Positions 43,537 to 53,103 of a DNA stretch of 64,000 nt are shown here, in pieces. How positions within the stretch are numbered: the first letter of the stretch is position 1; every line of letters begins with the position of its first letter. Source of the DNA: Pedobacter soli (GTDB lineage Bacteria; Bacteroidota; Bacteroidia; Sphingobacteriales; Sphingobacteriaceae); the NCBI RefSeq assembly GCF_900101435.1, contig NZ_FMZH01000001.1, positions 682,001 through 746,000 on the forward strand, read 5' to 3'. A model generated the notes under the pieces. The model searched no databases. It was given only the letters and a program-made list of their open reading frames with translations, and was not told the DNA's origin. The translations under genes were made by a program, and so were the position numbers.

Positions 43537-44607
43537 TCATAATCCTCTTTTTTTCGCCGATAATTCCTGCGCTAACTTATTGAGGTCTTCTCCATTCGAA
43601 TAGCCTTTAAGCTGCCCGGTAAGATAGCCCAAGGTACATTCAAGTCCGGACATCAAACGCCAATTGGTCAAAAGCAAACTCCCACTAATCAGCTGTTTTA
43701 TCTTTTTTATACTCTGATCAGCATCATGGTTGCCGCTGTCCTGCACGGAAAATCCCATCGTCAAAAATCTGCCGGTCTTTGGTTTTTCAAACTGCAACTT
43801 GACAAAACCACTCTTCTCCAGTTCCCCAGTCAGCCGCTGTTCCAATGCAGCCACATTAAGCATCTCAGGCCTCACCACACGTTCTTCTCCCAAATCCCCC
43901 TCTTTCCAGCCCGGCATTTCCGCATCCGCCATCAGCTTGATATTCACCAATGCCTGAAGATCCTCGGTAAATGACCGCCGTCCAATAAAATCTATACAAT
44001 ACTTCTGTCTTTCAGCGTCCTCAATCGGCAGGACTTTCCTTTTCCCTATAACTAGCTCCCTTTTATCAACCTTACCACAGGCTAAACAGGTATCAGTAAA
44101 GATTATTTTATTTCTGCTCTTTTTCTTTTTGGAAGACACCCTACCCTTACAATGACCGCACCTGCTCTCTGGCAATACATATTCCCTCCTATTTGCATAA
44201 ACAGCTCTTCTGGGTGCATGATGCGCCGGACAGGCAAAAAAGAAAACAAGGTCATAAGATTCATCGATAAAATCCGACAGCTCTACAAACATCTCTTCCC
44301 CACATGTGCCGCACCTGATGTTTTCAGGCACCTTTGCCCTTTTCACCATCCCATCCTTTCTCTCATCAGCAGCCATCCTATTCTTCACCTCCATTTCCCT
44401 CGACCTTGCCCACTCTACCCCGGCATCTATAAACCGTCTGTTGAGCGCAACATATTTTGCCACCAAGTCTTTCTCATCCTCCTCCACTGCCTTCACATAC
44501 AATTTTCTGGCCCCGATCAAAGCCTGCTCTTTTTCCTTCAGATCCGCTATCGTCCGCCTGTCATACTCATCATAATAATATTCATCGGCTCTGCGATGGT
44601 TCTCCAT
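43537..44607 (-). CDS. Zinc-ribbon protein, hypothetical
   Basis: 356-residue protein. A charged helical N-terminus (1-95) is followed by a cysteine-rich part: CGTCGEEM (about 98-103), a CPAHH motif, CGHC and CLAC pairs (about 148-180), arranged like two zinc ribbons that could bind nucleic acid. The C-terminal 170 residues are helical, without recognised motifs. No family recognised. It may belong to the same unit as the 84-residue gene downstream. The cysteine pattern supports a nucleic-acid-related role, but this is inference. Confidence 0.6.
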   Translation of the reverse strand: MENHRRADEYYYDEYDRRTIADLKEKEQALIGARKLYVKAVEEDEKDLVAKYVALNRRFIDAGVEWARSREMEVKNRMAADERKDGMVKRAKVPENIRCGTCGEEMFVELSDFIDESYDLVFFFACPAHHAPRRAVYANRREYVLPESRCGHCKGRVSSKKKKSRNKIIFTDTCLACGKVDKRELVIGKRKVLPIEDAERQKYCIDFIGRRSFTEDLQALVNIKLMADAEMPGWKEGDLGEERVVRPEMLNVAALEQRLTGELEKSGFVKLQFEKPKTGRFLTMGFSVQDSGNHDADQSIKKIKQLISGSLLLTNWRLMSGLECTLGYLTGQLKGYSNGEDLNKLAQELSAKKRGL

Positions 44608-44897
44608 AAACGCTTTAGGAAATTGATTTAGCTACAATATACAGCATTACAGGTCTCCTGCATCCAAATGACGATAATTGTATAGTTTTTAAAAATGGTA
44701 AAATGCAACTTATGCAAACAGGATCTTTTAAAACATTTTCATCAAACCCAATTCATTTCCGCTTTAAATATCCATAACAATCCAGGCTACCTTATTATTC
44801 CAAACTATCGCTCATGGAAGGAAATATCTTCGACCAGGACTTCTCTGACTGGCTCAGCACCAGAGCCATCATCGCTGGAAATATGGGAGAATTACAT

Positions 44898-45937
44898 TCA
44901 CAGCTTGACGAACTCAAATCCATTGTTAGATGCAATAGTGACCATTGGCTGCATCCGCTCCAACATACTTTGCGCATTAAAATAATCAGGTCCAAGGTCT
45001 GGCAGAATCGTAAGGTAATCCTGAAGAAATTTGTTACCCGGGCTTTTGCCTGAATGATCTCTATTGCATTTTGGTGTAAGGTAAAATAAGGATCAAAATA
45101 TCTTTCCAATGATGGAAGCTTATTACTTTTCGAACTATTAAACGAAGGACATGCGGGTATCAGGTTCCAGATCAGGTCGTGTGATACGAATGCATATGGC
45201 AGAAAATGCTCTACCGCATAATTTCCTACCCCAAGTTTTTTACCTGTATAGATACAATCTACAGCTCCCATTTCCCCTATCACAATATCCCAGAATTTTT
45301 TTCGCTGCGCTAAAAGACTTTTTCTCCTGGGCGATTTGATCAGTTTTCCAGGGATATCCGGAACACTGGGATTTCTAGCCTGTAAATATATACTCAAATG
45401 CCAATAGCAAAATGACTTTAATATACCGGCATGCTGCTGAAGATAGTCTTTCCACAAAGGGTTTACAATTATATAATCCTGATGCAGCGCATATAAACAG
45501 TTATTGGTGAAACACTGCGATTTCAGATAAGCTGTTTTCAAGTCATTGGCATTGAACCATGGGCTCAAAAATCGATGGGGGACTTCAGCATTGAAATACC
45601 TCAGTTCTTTAATAGTCTGCTTATTCTCGCTGGCACAAAGCTTTTGAAAAATATACGCTCTACCAGCATCAATGCTAAGATCTTCCAGTTCCTTGATCTT
45701 CGCAGAAGCCTGCTGCAGCTTATCCTGTCTCCCAAAGGACACCTTAAAGTAATTAATTGTAAACCAGCTCTGTGCGACCATGTCTGCAAAAAGAGCATTT
45801 TTTGACAGCTCAGTTTCTCCATTTTCGGCGCGGCTTAATATTGACAGAAACCAGTAAAATTTATAACTGGCCGAGGTATTGTTGAAACACGCAGCGAGTA
45901 GATTCACCGGCAAATGTTCTGTATAGGGTAGCTTCAT
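44898..45937 (-). pseudogene. HNH endonuclease-like gene with a one-base frameshift
   Basis: Read from the ATG at 45937, the protein is continuous for about 300 residues and has an HNH-like core (CIYTGKKLG, then AVEHFLPYAF and a conserved NLIPACPSFNSSKS segment). In the A4 run at 45044-45047 (T4 on the plus strand) the frame is lost; the original frame then gives an implausible tail to 44795. Restoring one A gives a natural end: KFLQDYLTILPDLGP, then QSMLERMQPMVTIASNNG, stop at 44898, total about 346 residues. The N-terminal helical domain is of unknown role. The shift may be real or a homopolymer sequencing error; if an error, this is an intact nuclease gene. Confidence 0.7.
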
Positions 45938-46024
45938 ATAAATAGTGATATCGGGAATAAATAATTAAGATTGTATTATACCGGTCAGGAAAATAAAGTA
46001 TTTATAATTCTTCTTTATCACTTA

Positions 46025-47329
46025 TCATACACGTGGCTTCCTTCTTCTGTTCTTATTCACCAATGATTTCATCTCAAGTTCTTCCAGCGTTTGAAAGTCC
46101 ACTGTGACATTCAGGTATTCTTTATTTTTATAGATTTTACCGTCTACGATAAGGTCATGAATATCTGCGTTCCTTATCCAATATTCCTTCAGATCGTTGC
46201 CTTGCAGCCAAACCTGTAAAGAATCCTTTCCCTCTTTTTCCTCTTCTTGTACAAGAAAAGACGAATATCTAAAACAAAATACCGGCTCAGCAATAATGCA
46301 GTATTTAATCATCTTCACTATCCGGGCAACGACAAGATTTTCATCGGAATGATCAATTTCTTGATACGGAATATTTATTACCAGAATCTTGGGATCTTTT
46401 TTTAATGTCACGCTGATTGCCTCAAGTCCATTATCTGTGCAGGCCGCAGTGAACAACTTTGCAATTTTGTCGATCTTTTCCTCCTCGCTTAATGCCCCAT
46501 CAACCCATATTTTTTCATGATACTGATCACACCTCGCCCGCCATAACTCAAAAGCTTCTCTATCCGCAAGATGATTGGCAAAATGCGAAGCGATTTTCTT
46601 ATCTGCTACAATCATATTGCCTATATCCAGCCCGAAGACATTTCTGGCCACATCGATCGCGGTGGTAAAGTTGATCATAGCTTGTATTTCAGCCAGTAAC
46701 TCATGGTTGCTGATTTTCGCTGTTGCCGAAACAAATGGGTTTGAGGAACGCTTGATGTTACGAAAAACGATGTGACCTTCAGCGTAACTTATTCCATGGG
46801 TACCAGCATGCGACACAGCATTTCTAATAATGGAAAAATACCCCTCAAACAGCTTGGAATTTTTCATTCTGGACTGAATAAACTCCAGTTTATTGTGTTC
46901 GGACCCGCTCAAATTGGCCTGGTTGATGGATGTAAATATCCCTTCTATAAACTGTAGACAGCCCACGATAATCGACAAATAGGGATCATACATATCCGAA
47001 ACCGTGCTCCGATATAGATTGACCAACCTAATTTGAAAATTTCTGTCAGGAGCAGCCTTTTTTAATTCTTCAAACTGCTGATAAATATAATGCTGGTGAT
47101 CGCCAGTAAGTTTGATCAGCGCTGCTCCTTCCAAAAAAACTTCTCTTACAAAACGACCAGGATCTTTCCCGAATGCATTATGGAACAGTTCCACTACTTC
47201 ATTTACAAGTCCGGCTCCCAGTTCCATATCAGAAAAGTTTTCTTCGGCATTTATTTCGACTTCTCTGAGCAGCGGAGTATATTCTTCTATATTTTCACGC
47301 GAAATCCTGATAAGAGCTGTTAAATCCAT
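46025..47329 (-). CDS. HEPN-like protein, hypothetical
   Basis: 434-residue helical protein, start at ATG 47329 (an in-frame TTG lies two codons earlier). Around residues 165-178 it has IIRNAVSHAG, with Arg169-Asn170 and His174, which matches the RNxxxH active-site motif of HEPN ribonucleases. The flanking region is helical, as expected for that fold. The rest is a mixed helical region ending in a basic tail (NKNRRRKPRV). HEPN proteins often act as toxins or anti-phage RNases, but a single short motif is weak evidence. It lies upstream of the HNH gene, separated by 87 bp, on the same strand. Confidence 0.5.
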   Translation of the reverse strand: MDLTALIRISRENIEEYTPLLREVEINAEENFSDMELGAGLVNEVVELFHNAFGKDPGRFVREVFLEGAALIKLTGDHQHYIYQQFEELKKAAPDRNFQIRLVNLYRSTVSDMYDPYLSIIVGCLQFIEGIFTSINQANLSGSEHNKLEFIQSRMKNSKLFEGYFSIIRNAVSHAGTHGISYAEGHIVFRNIKRSSNPFVSATAKISNHELLAEIQAMINFTTAIDVARNVFGLDIGNMIVADKKIASHFANHLADREAFELWRARCDQYHEKIWVDGALSEEEKIDKIAKLFTAACTDNGLEAISVTLKKDPKILVINIPYQEIDHSDENLVVARIVKMIKYCIIAEPVFCFRYSSFLVQEEEKEGKDSLQVWLQGNDLKEYWIRNADIHDLIVDGKIYKNKEYLNVTVDFQTLEELEMKSLVNKNRRRKPRV

Positions 47330-47632
47330 TCTCAAAAATAATGCATTTTCCCGCTTTCATTCAAAGGAACTTGCGGGTATCTCTGATATTTTTTTCAGGC
47401 AACAGATATTCACTTCCGTCTGCATGAAAAGCACTCAGATATAACTTTTCGGCAGTTGTCAGCTGCGCTCCCTTTCCCCTAAGTTCCTTTCGTTTGTCTA
47501 TCGTATTGATCTAAAGTATTCATCAGGCCTATGGTATTTCCCTCAATCGCGGATTCTTATCTGTAGAATTTTTCTGAATACCTAAGATCGTTTCCCCTTA
47601 GTTCCAACTGTCCGATCAGCATGAAAATCATG
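47330..47632. other. Non-coding gap
   Basis: About 300 bp between two minus-strand genes; no gene, repeat or clear terminator seen. Confidence 0.4.
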
Positions 47633-50600
47633 TTAATCACTACATATAATCTGTAACTCTATACCAACAGTTTCCTGCAAAAAGCTATGGGATGCTGCAA
47701 GTACTATCTTTTGGTCTGGGGAAATATTGGCCTTAGAAATTCCAGGCTGGACAATAATTATTTCTAGCTTAATTTCTTTGAACCTACTTACCTGACTAAC
47801 CCTATTTACCAAATTTGCATTACCGGTCAAAAACCTACTCTGTCTTATCGCAGAAGCTAACCTGGTTTCCCGTCCCAATATATGCGTACATAGATCCTTA
47901 AATTTCCACTTCCATTTAGTTGACCGTATGGCCTGCGAACAGACCTCAACAACATCATTCACGCGCTCACCAGGTTCCTTCCCTTTAGTGAACTTGCAAT
48001 GGACCAGCGCCAGCCTTATAAAATCTGCCTCTTCACGGAGGCAGACCAAATCAGCTGATTCACCTGCAGCATCGTCATCAAACACGATCTCATATCCTGC
48101 AGCGATGTAAGCCTGCGAAACTCTCCACTGAATGGAGTCATTTCTGATATTTCCTTCTTTCCATAACGACTCTTTCGATATATCGACCCCTCTCCAATCC
48201 CAAGGCTCAAAAATTTGCTCCGGCAGCTCAAATTCACGGGGATTCTGAGGTTTGATCAAGAGGTTTCCATCAAGTTCAGAAAGATCAATATAACGGATCA
48301 ACGGCGGATAGTTCGAAAAATATTCGGATAGGAAAAGATCCTTCCTTCCCATCTTTATCTTAAGCTTGTCCCCACCTTGTTCGCCAACCAAAAAACCATC
48401 TTTCCCACCTACAGTCAACACAAATGTTGCCCAAACAGATTCCTGATTATAACTTAAAGTGAACACAATTTCATTAACAGATTTCCGCATTGCTGCAACA
48501 TCTATATCGATCAATGATAAGGTAAAATCTTTACCATGGCTATCATAAATATTGACTCTTTCCTGCGATTTTCTCAACAGTTCCATCGGCCAGTCAATCG
48601 AAAGTGTCCTTATTGCCGGTAAAATTTCGACTTCCTCCGGTATTAATACATTATCTATAATTTTACTTGGATCTATACTCTCATCCAGCAGCTTATCCCC
48701 TACGTTTTCACACCATTGGATCAATTCTGGAATACTGCCAGGATCCCTTGCCCATACCCTACCTTTCGCAGAGCACCCAATAGTGACAGGAGCTCCATTT
48801 TCCCAACCGGTACCACTCAGGTTGGACTTGCTTGATCCGGTTTTCTCAGTCAGTGCCAAAGCCTGAACAACATCCCCTCCCACGTACATGGCAAAACGAA
48901 GATTCCTCCGCCCATTTTTTTTCACGCCGATATTCTGAAAGATCAACCGATTTATCCTGCCCAAGGTCCGAAATATCTGTTCCTCCCTAATCTGTCTTGT
49001 CGCACCAACCGCCGAAACCATCTTATCGTAGAAATTCGTTTTCTCCGTTGAAGAAAAATATATTAGTTTGCGTTCCTGATCATAATGGATAACAAACAAG
49101 TGCCACTCTGTATCCCTAATCGTTTTAGACCGGGTCCATTTTAATGGAAAATCTACCCTGGTCACGAAATATATCGTCTTGGATTCATCATTCAACCAGA
49201 CGCGTTGTACCGACATATTATCGGGTACCCCTTCATGAAATCTTTTTGGTTCGAATTTTTCACATTCGTAAATCATGGTATTGAAGGTTGGCTTCAACAA
49301 ATGATGAGATATTTCTTGGGCATCCACACCATCCTGTCCTCCTTCCAACTGCTTAGATTCATTTAGAAACTTCATCAGTTCAGCATGGGAACGTGCCGCC
49401 TGAGAGCTCATTTCACTCAGCAAAATATTCCAATCAGCATCCTCACTGTACAATCTTTCCAGGGCAAGCGATACTTCAGCCCGTGCTATATTTGCAACTA
49501 TACTGGCCTCTCCTATCTTACTTGCCGAAGTCCTGGTAAACCTACCGGTGAACTGTAAAAGAATAGCCAAACTTTTATGGATATCGTGAACCGCAGCAAT
49601 TTTCAACTGCGGAAGATCAAATCCCTCTCCCAACATATTCACGCAAACCACAATCCTGCTTTCCCTTGAAAAGATCTTTCTCAATGATGCCTCGCTCCCC
49701 TTTTCAACAGAGTGTACCAGCACTGGGTTTAATTCCGGAGCAAGCTGCCTGTAAATCTCAACCACTTTTCCCGCGCGTGTTGTATCGGCACATCTTGCCA
49801 TTAAAATATGATCTAATTCTGCAGTCAGATCCTGTTTCAGGATTTGGACCGCTTCATTTGCAATATCAGAATCTGATAAGAGATCATCAATCTGATGAAC
49901 AGGATAGAAATTTATCTTCTTAAAATACCCATCTACCTGGGCCTGTTGTAGCGCATATTCATATAAGACCTTACCATCAACAAGCTTTCCATCACGCCTG
50001 TAAGGTGTTGCGGTAAACTGCAGCACTTTCTTTTCCTGAAAAAACTCCTTAAAGGCTGTCCAGGTGGGAGCTGCGATATGGTGGGCCTCATCGATAATGA
50101 GCGCATCAACTTTAGAAGCAATTTTCTTGGATGACTGAAAATGAATATCTTCATTCAAAGCCCCCATGCTGGCAATTATTACATTGCACTTATCAAAGAT
50201 GGTCAGATCTTCATCGCTTTTAGGTATCGAAGTAACCACTCCGACAATTGGGTTTAAGCTATCAAAACCAATATTCCCAAGCTTGCGGAGCAGTCCCAGG
50301 GTCAAAAACTTTTCAAATGTCTGTGCTCGGAGCGCCCTGGAGGGTACAACAACCAGTATTTTTCCAGGATTGTAAGCTACCATTGTAGCCAGCATGGTCT
50401 CTGTTTTTCCAGTTCCGGTCGGCATGACCAAAGTCCCAGCGCTATGATATAAGCTCCAGTGGCTGCCGATAGCATGAAGGGCCCCAAGCTGTGGTGGACG
50501 GAATCCAAAATCTGTTATCTCCCCGCTGCTGTTCTTTTTCTCCGCCTTAAATGAAAAAATATCATGCCAGGTTGCAGCGATCTCACCAGCTATTTTCTCT

Positions 50601-50956
50601 AAACCAATTTGGACAACCCTGGAACGAAATTCATTGATCAACACATGCTGATCCCAAAAAAGCTTGCCCTCGCTATCAAATGACAGTACCTCTGATACCT
50701 CTTCTGGCATAGCAATTTTCTTCCGCTGACTGACTAGTATTTTAATGCCGTCCCGGAGAACAATAGCATTTTCACTTATCCTTGGCGAAATCGGAATTTG
50801 TTCAATGGCAATGATTTCCCCATACCGTTCATTTTTGATAATATGGTTTATTTTTCCGATGTTCTGTTTAAAAGCACCGGATTCGATTCTAGGCAGCCTG
50901 ATTCCGGTACCAGTTTTGAAATTCTTAACAAGTTCTAAAAATTGAGTAGCGGTCAT
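47633..50956 (-). CDS. SF2 helicase with C-terminal PD-(D/E)XK nuclease domain
   Basis: 1107-residue defence-type protein. An N-terminal region (1-150) of unknown fold leads into a DEAD/DEAH superfamily-2 helicase: Walker A MPTGTGKTET (about 178-187), DEAHH (289-293), motif III FTATPYRR, and a second RecA domain with LGEGFDLPQLK and LLQFTGRFTRT. A middle region of beta-rich sequence follows. At the C-terminus (about 960-990), ESADLV followed by LALVHCKF with Lys988 gives a restriction-endonuclease-like DExK signature. This layout resembles type I/III restriction helicases or Gabija/Zorya-like effectors, but no methyltransferase or specificity gene is near. It may work alone. Confidence 0.85.
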   Translation of the reverse strand: MTATQFLELVKNFKTGTGIRLPRIESGAFKQNIGKINHIIKNERYGEIIAIEQIPISPRISENAIVLRDGIKILVSQRKKIAMPEEVSEVLSFDSEGKLFWDQHVLINEFRSRVVQIGLEKIAGEIAATWHDIFSFKAEKKNSSGEITDFGFRPPQLGALHAIGSHWSLYHSAGTLVMPTGTGKTETMLATMVAYNPGKILVVVPSRALRAQTFEKFLTLGLLRKLGNIGFDSLNPIVGVVTSIPKSDEDLTIFDKCNVIIASMGALNEDIHFQSSKKIASKVDALIIDEAHHIAAPTWTAFKEFFQEKKVLQFTATPYRRDGKLVDGKVLYEYALQQAQVDGYFKKINFYPVHQIDDLLSDSDIANEAVQILKQDLTAELDHILMARCADTTRAGKVVEIYRQLAPELNPVLVHSVEKGSEASLRKIFSRESRIVVCVNMLGEGFDLPQLKIAAVHDIHKSLAILLQFTGRFTRTSASKIGEASIVANIARAEVSLALERLYSEDADWNILLSEMSSQAARSHAELMKFLNESKQLEGGQDGVDAQEISHHLLKPTFNTMIYECEKFEPKRFHEGVPDNMSVQRVWLNDESKTIYFVTRVDFPLKWTRSKTIRDTEWHLFVIHYDQERKLIYFSSTEKTNFYDKMVSAVGATRQIREEQIFRTLGRINRLIFQNIGVKKNGRRNLRFAMYVGGDVVQALALTEKTGSSKSNLSGTGWENGAPVTIGCSAKGRVWARDPGSIPELIQWCENVGDKLLDESIDPSKIIDNVLIPEEVEILPAIRTLSIDWPMELLRKSQERVNIYDSHGKDFTLSLIDIDVAAMRKSVNEIVFTLSYNQESVWATFVLTVGGKDGFLVGEQGGDKLKIKMGRKDLFLSEYFSNYPPLIRYIDLSELDGNLLIKPQNPREFELPEQIFEPWDWRGVDISKESLWKEGNIRNDSIQWRVSQAYIAAGYEIVFDDDAAGESADLVCLREEADFIRLALVHCKFTKGKEPGERVNDVVEVCSQAIRSTKWKWKFKDLCTHILGRETRLASAIRQSRFLTGNANLVNRVSQVSRFKEIKLEIIIVQPGISKANISPDQKIVLAASHSFLQETVGIELQIICSD

Positions 50957-51213
50957 AAAAGATTAATTTCACCCAAAATACAGAATTATTCATCAGTCCG
51001 CTCCAAATGTCAGAAATTGCATGCTATTTTTTTTCCTGACCCAATTTTCCATGCCTGAGTTGGTTCCGATAGATCCGCCCTCAATTCAGTCAAACAAGCC
51101 AAGCAAATTATACTACAAATCCTGTGAAATCCAACAGCATAGTAAACTTTCATTTTACTACCAATTTCATATCTTCACACAGATTTAACTTTTTAATTCC
51201 ATAATTTTCGCTC

Positions 51214-53064
51214 ATGTCCACTGATACCTTTTACGACCTCAAATCCAAGTTTTCAAAATCAAACCTGCAGGATTTGATCCAAGACATCCGAGTCGAAGAT
51301 CTGGTAATCAATGAAAGCGAATATAAAGCCCAGTACATGCATATTCGCCGGGCAGAATTTACCGGACAGGTTCATTTCCACCGAACAGATCTTGGCCTGG
51401 GCATCTATTTTGAGGCATGTACCTTTAACCAGATTATCAGCTTTTCATCCCTGAGGGTTGAAGCCTATCAAGAACTTATCTGGGGCGAAGAACTGAGCAT
51501 CAAGTTTAAGAACTGCGTCTTTAAAGCCCAGGTAGAATTAAAAGAATGTAAATTACATGAGGGAATCCATTTTGAAGACTGTAAATTCTCCGGCCCATTG
51601 ATATTGGAGAAAATCCGTACACAGCACCAAGGAATTATGCTCGAAAAATGCAACCTAGAAGGTCCGCTATTGATCAAAGAATGCCAGATCAAAGCAGATA
51701 TACATTTAGCATCCTGCCAGATACAACAAACTGCATTAATTGAGTACGGCAGTGCTGAAAACTTAAAATTCACAGGTCCTGGAACGTTTTCCAAAGGACT
51801 GGAACTCTACAACAAGATCATCAGAAACAATATCCTTTTCCACGATGGACTTTTCCGCGGTGAGGTGCATATTAAAGGCCTGCTTAATAAACATGGAGGG
51901 CTCAGGCTTTTTGGCAGCCACTTCGAACGCGCCTTTTTTATCGACTACAATGCTTTAGTTCATGAGGGTTATTCCGGGATCCTGCAATATTCTATAGACA
52001 GCTGCCGGTTTGCCTCTGGACTGATCGTAAAAGGAGCACGAGGAGACGGCAAATGGACTTCCCCTGTTAAAATGATCATCTTAGAACTAACCCCCAACCT
52101 TAGCGGTAACCTCAATTTTAGTGACCTGGATGTAGGAAAAATCTTTATGCAGGGTTATAACAACAGTGCAAACATCAGTTTCACCAATGTAGCAGTCAAT
52201 GAGCCCTCCATCTGTGAAACCAACAATCAAGGCGGAATTATCTTTTCAGGACTCCGGGCCTCCAAAATCCAATGGGCAGACGACCAAGATCCACTATTGA
52301 TCAGGAGCTCAGCGGTCAAGATGAACAATACCCATCTGGGCAAAGCACTTTTTTTTCAGAGCGACCTTAACTCCTACGACCTTATCGATCTGCACAATGT
52401 GGTACTCACCGACATTTCCACTTCAAATTTAACCTGGTTCAGTCCTTCACAGCTGGAAAACCATCGCATCGATTCTGCCAATGAAACCCTTAAATCAGCA
52501 AAACGAAGTGGAAAAAGATACGAAATTACTGCTGCAAGAGAGGTCCTCTACCAGCGCCTGAATGCAGTGAGAGAAATTTACCGCCAGCTAAAATTTGCTT
52601 CACAAAAACAGGGAGATACGCCCCAGTCCCTAGAATTTCAACGCCACGAACTCTATTATTACAAGCAGGCCGTAACCCACCAGCGGCCCAGGCAATGGAG
52701 TGAATACCTGATCCTCTGGAGCAGTGCAAGCAATAATTACGGCCAGAGCTGGCTTCGCGCACTGACCGGCCTAGTCGTCTTTTCACTGGCTAGCTATATC
52801 CCAGTCGGCTTTCTCGCATCAGACAAACTCGACTATAACCACTTCGCTTCCAGTTGGAAAGACCTGGAGATCAGTTTTTGGGTTATCTTGGAGAATCTGA
52901 AAATGTGGATCGTGCTACTCAACCCCACCCACCGTATCAAAGACTTAACGGAGAACATAGATCAATCCCCCAAAATCATCTATCTGTTCGACCTGCTCAG
53001 TCGGATCATTGTTTCCTATTATATCTTCCAGATGGTAAGTGCATTTAGAAAATTCAGCAAATAA
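51214..53064 (+). CDS. Beta-helix protein with C-terminal membrane domain
   Basis: 616-residue protein. Residues about 35-420 are built of short repeats with regularly spaced hydrophobic and Cys/Phe residues (for example FKNCVFKAQVELKECKL, then FEDCKFSGPLILE), indicating a right-handed beta-helix related to pentapeptide-repeat proteins. A helical linker (440-500) leads to two or three membrane helices (about 513-535, 555-575 and 588-605). The form SNNYGQSWLRALTGL before the first helix is typical of repeat proteins with channel-like C-termini. No signal peptide, so the helix probably faces the cytoplasm. It is divergent from the helicase gene. Membrane-disrupting effector activity is a guess. 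Confidence 0.6.
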   Translation: MSTDTFYDLKSKFSKSNLQDLIQDIRVEDLVINESEYKAQYMHIRRAEFTGQVHFHRTDLGLGIYFEACTFNQIISFSSLRVEAYQELIWGEELSIKFKNCVFKAQVELKECKLHEGIHFEDCKFSGPLILEKIRTQHQGIMLEKCNLEGPLLIKECQIKADIHLASCQIQQTALIEYGSAENLKFTGPGTFSKGLELYNKIIRNNILFHDGLFRGEVHIKGLLNKHGGLRLFGSHFERAFFIDYNALVHEGYSGILQYSIDSCRFASGLIVKGARGDGKWTSPVKMIILELTPNLSGNLNFSDLDVGKIFMQGYNNSANISFTNVAVNEPSICETNNQGGIIFSGLRASKIQWADDQDPLLIRSSAVKMNNTHLGKALFFQSDLNSYDLIDLHNVVLTDISTSNLTWFSPSQLENHRIDSANETLKSAKRSGKRYEITAAREVLYQRLNAVREIYRQLKFASQKQGDTPQSLEFQRHELYYYKQAVTHQRPRQWSEYLILWSSASNNYGQSWLRALTGLVVFSLASYIPVGFLASDKLDYNHFASSWKDLEISFWVILENLKMWIVLLNPTHRIKDLTENIDQSPKIIYLFDLLSRIIVSYYIFQMVSAFRKFSK

Positions 53065-53103
53065 TAAATATCCTACCTCCCAAATGTATTTTAGTTAACC
53101 GAC

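Noticed and set aside
44795..45053. Minus-strand continuation of the HNH frame to 44795 and a plus-strand frame at 44814-45053
   Set aside because: Both are off-frame products of the one-base shift; the restored frame ending at 44898 is far more protein-like.
44795..45937. Programmed ribosomal frameshift in the HNH gene
   Set aside because: The A4 run is short and there is no heptameric slippery site or clear downstream structure; mutation or sequencing error is simpler.
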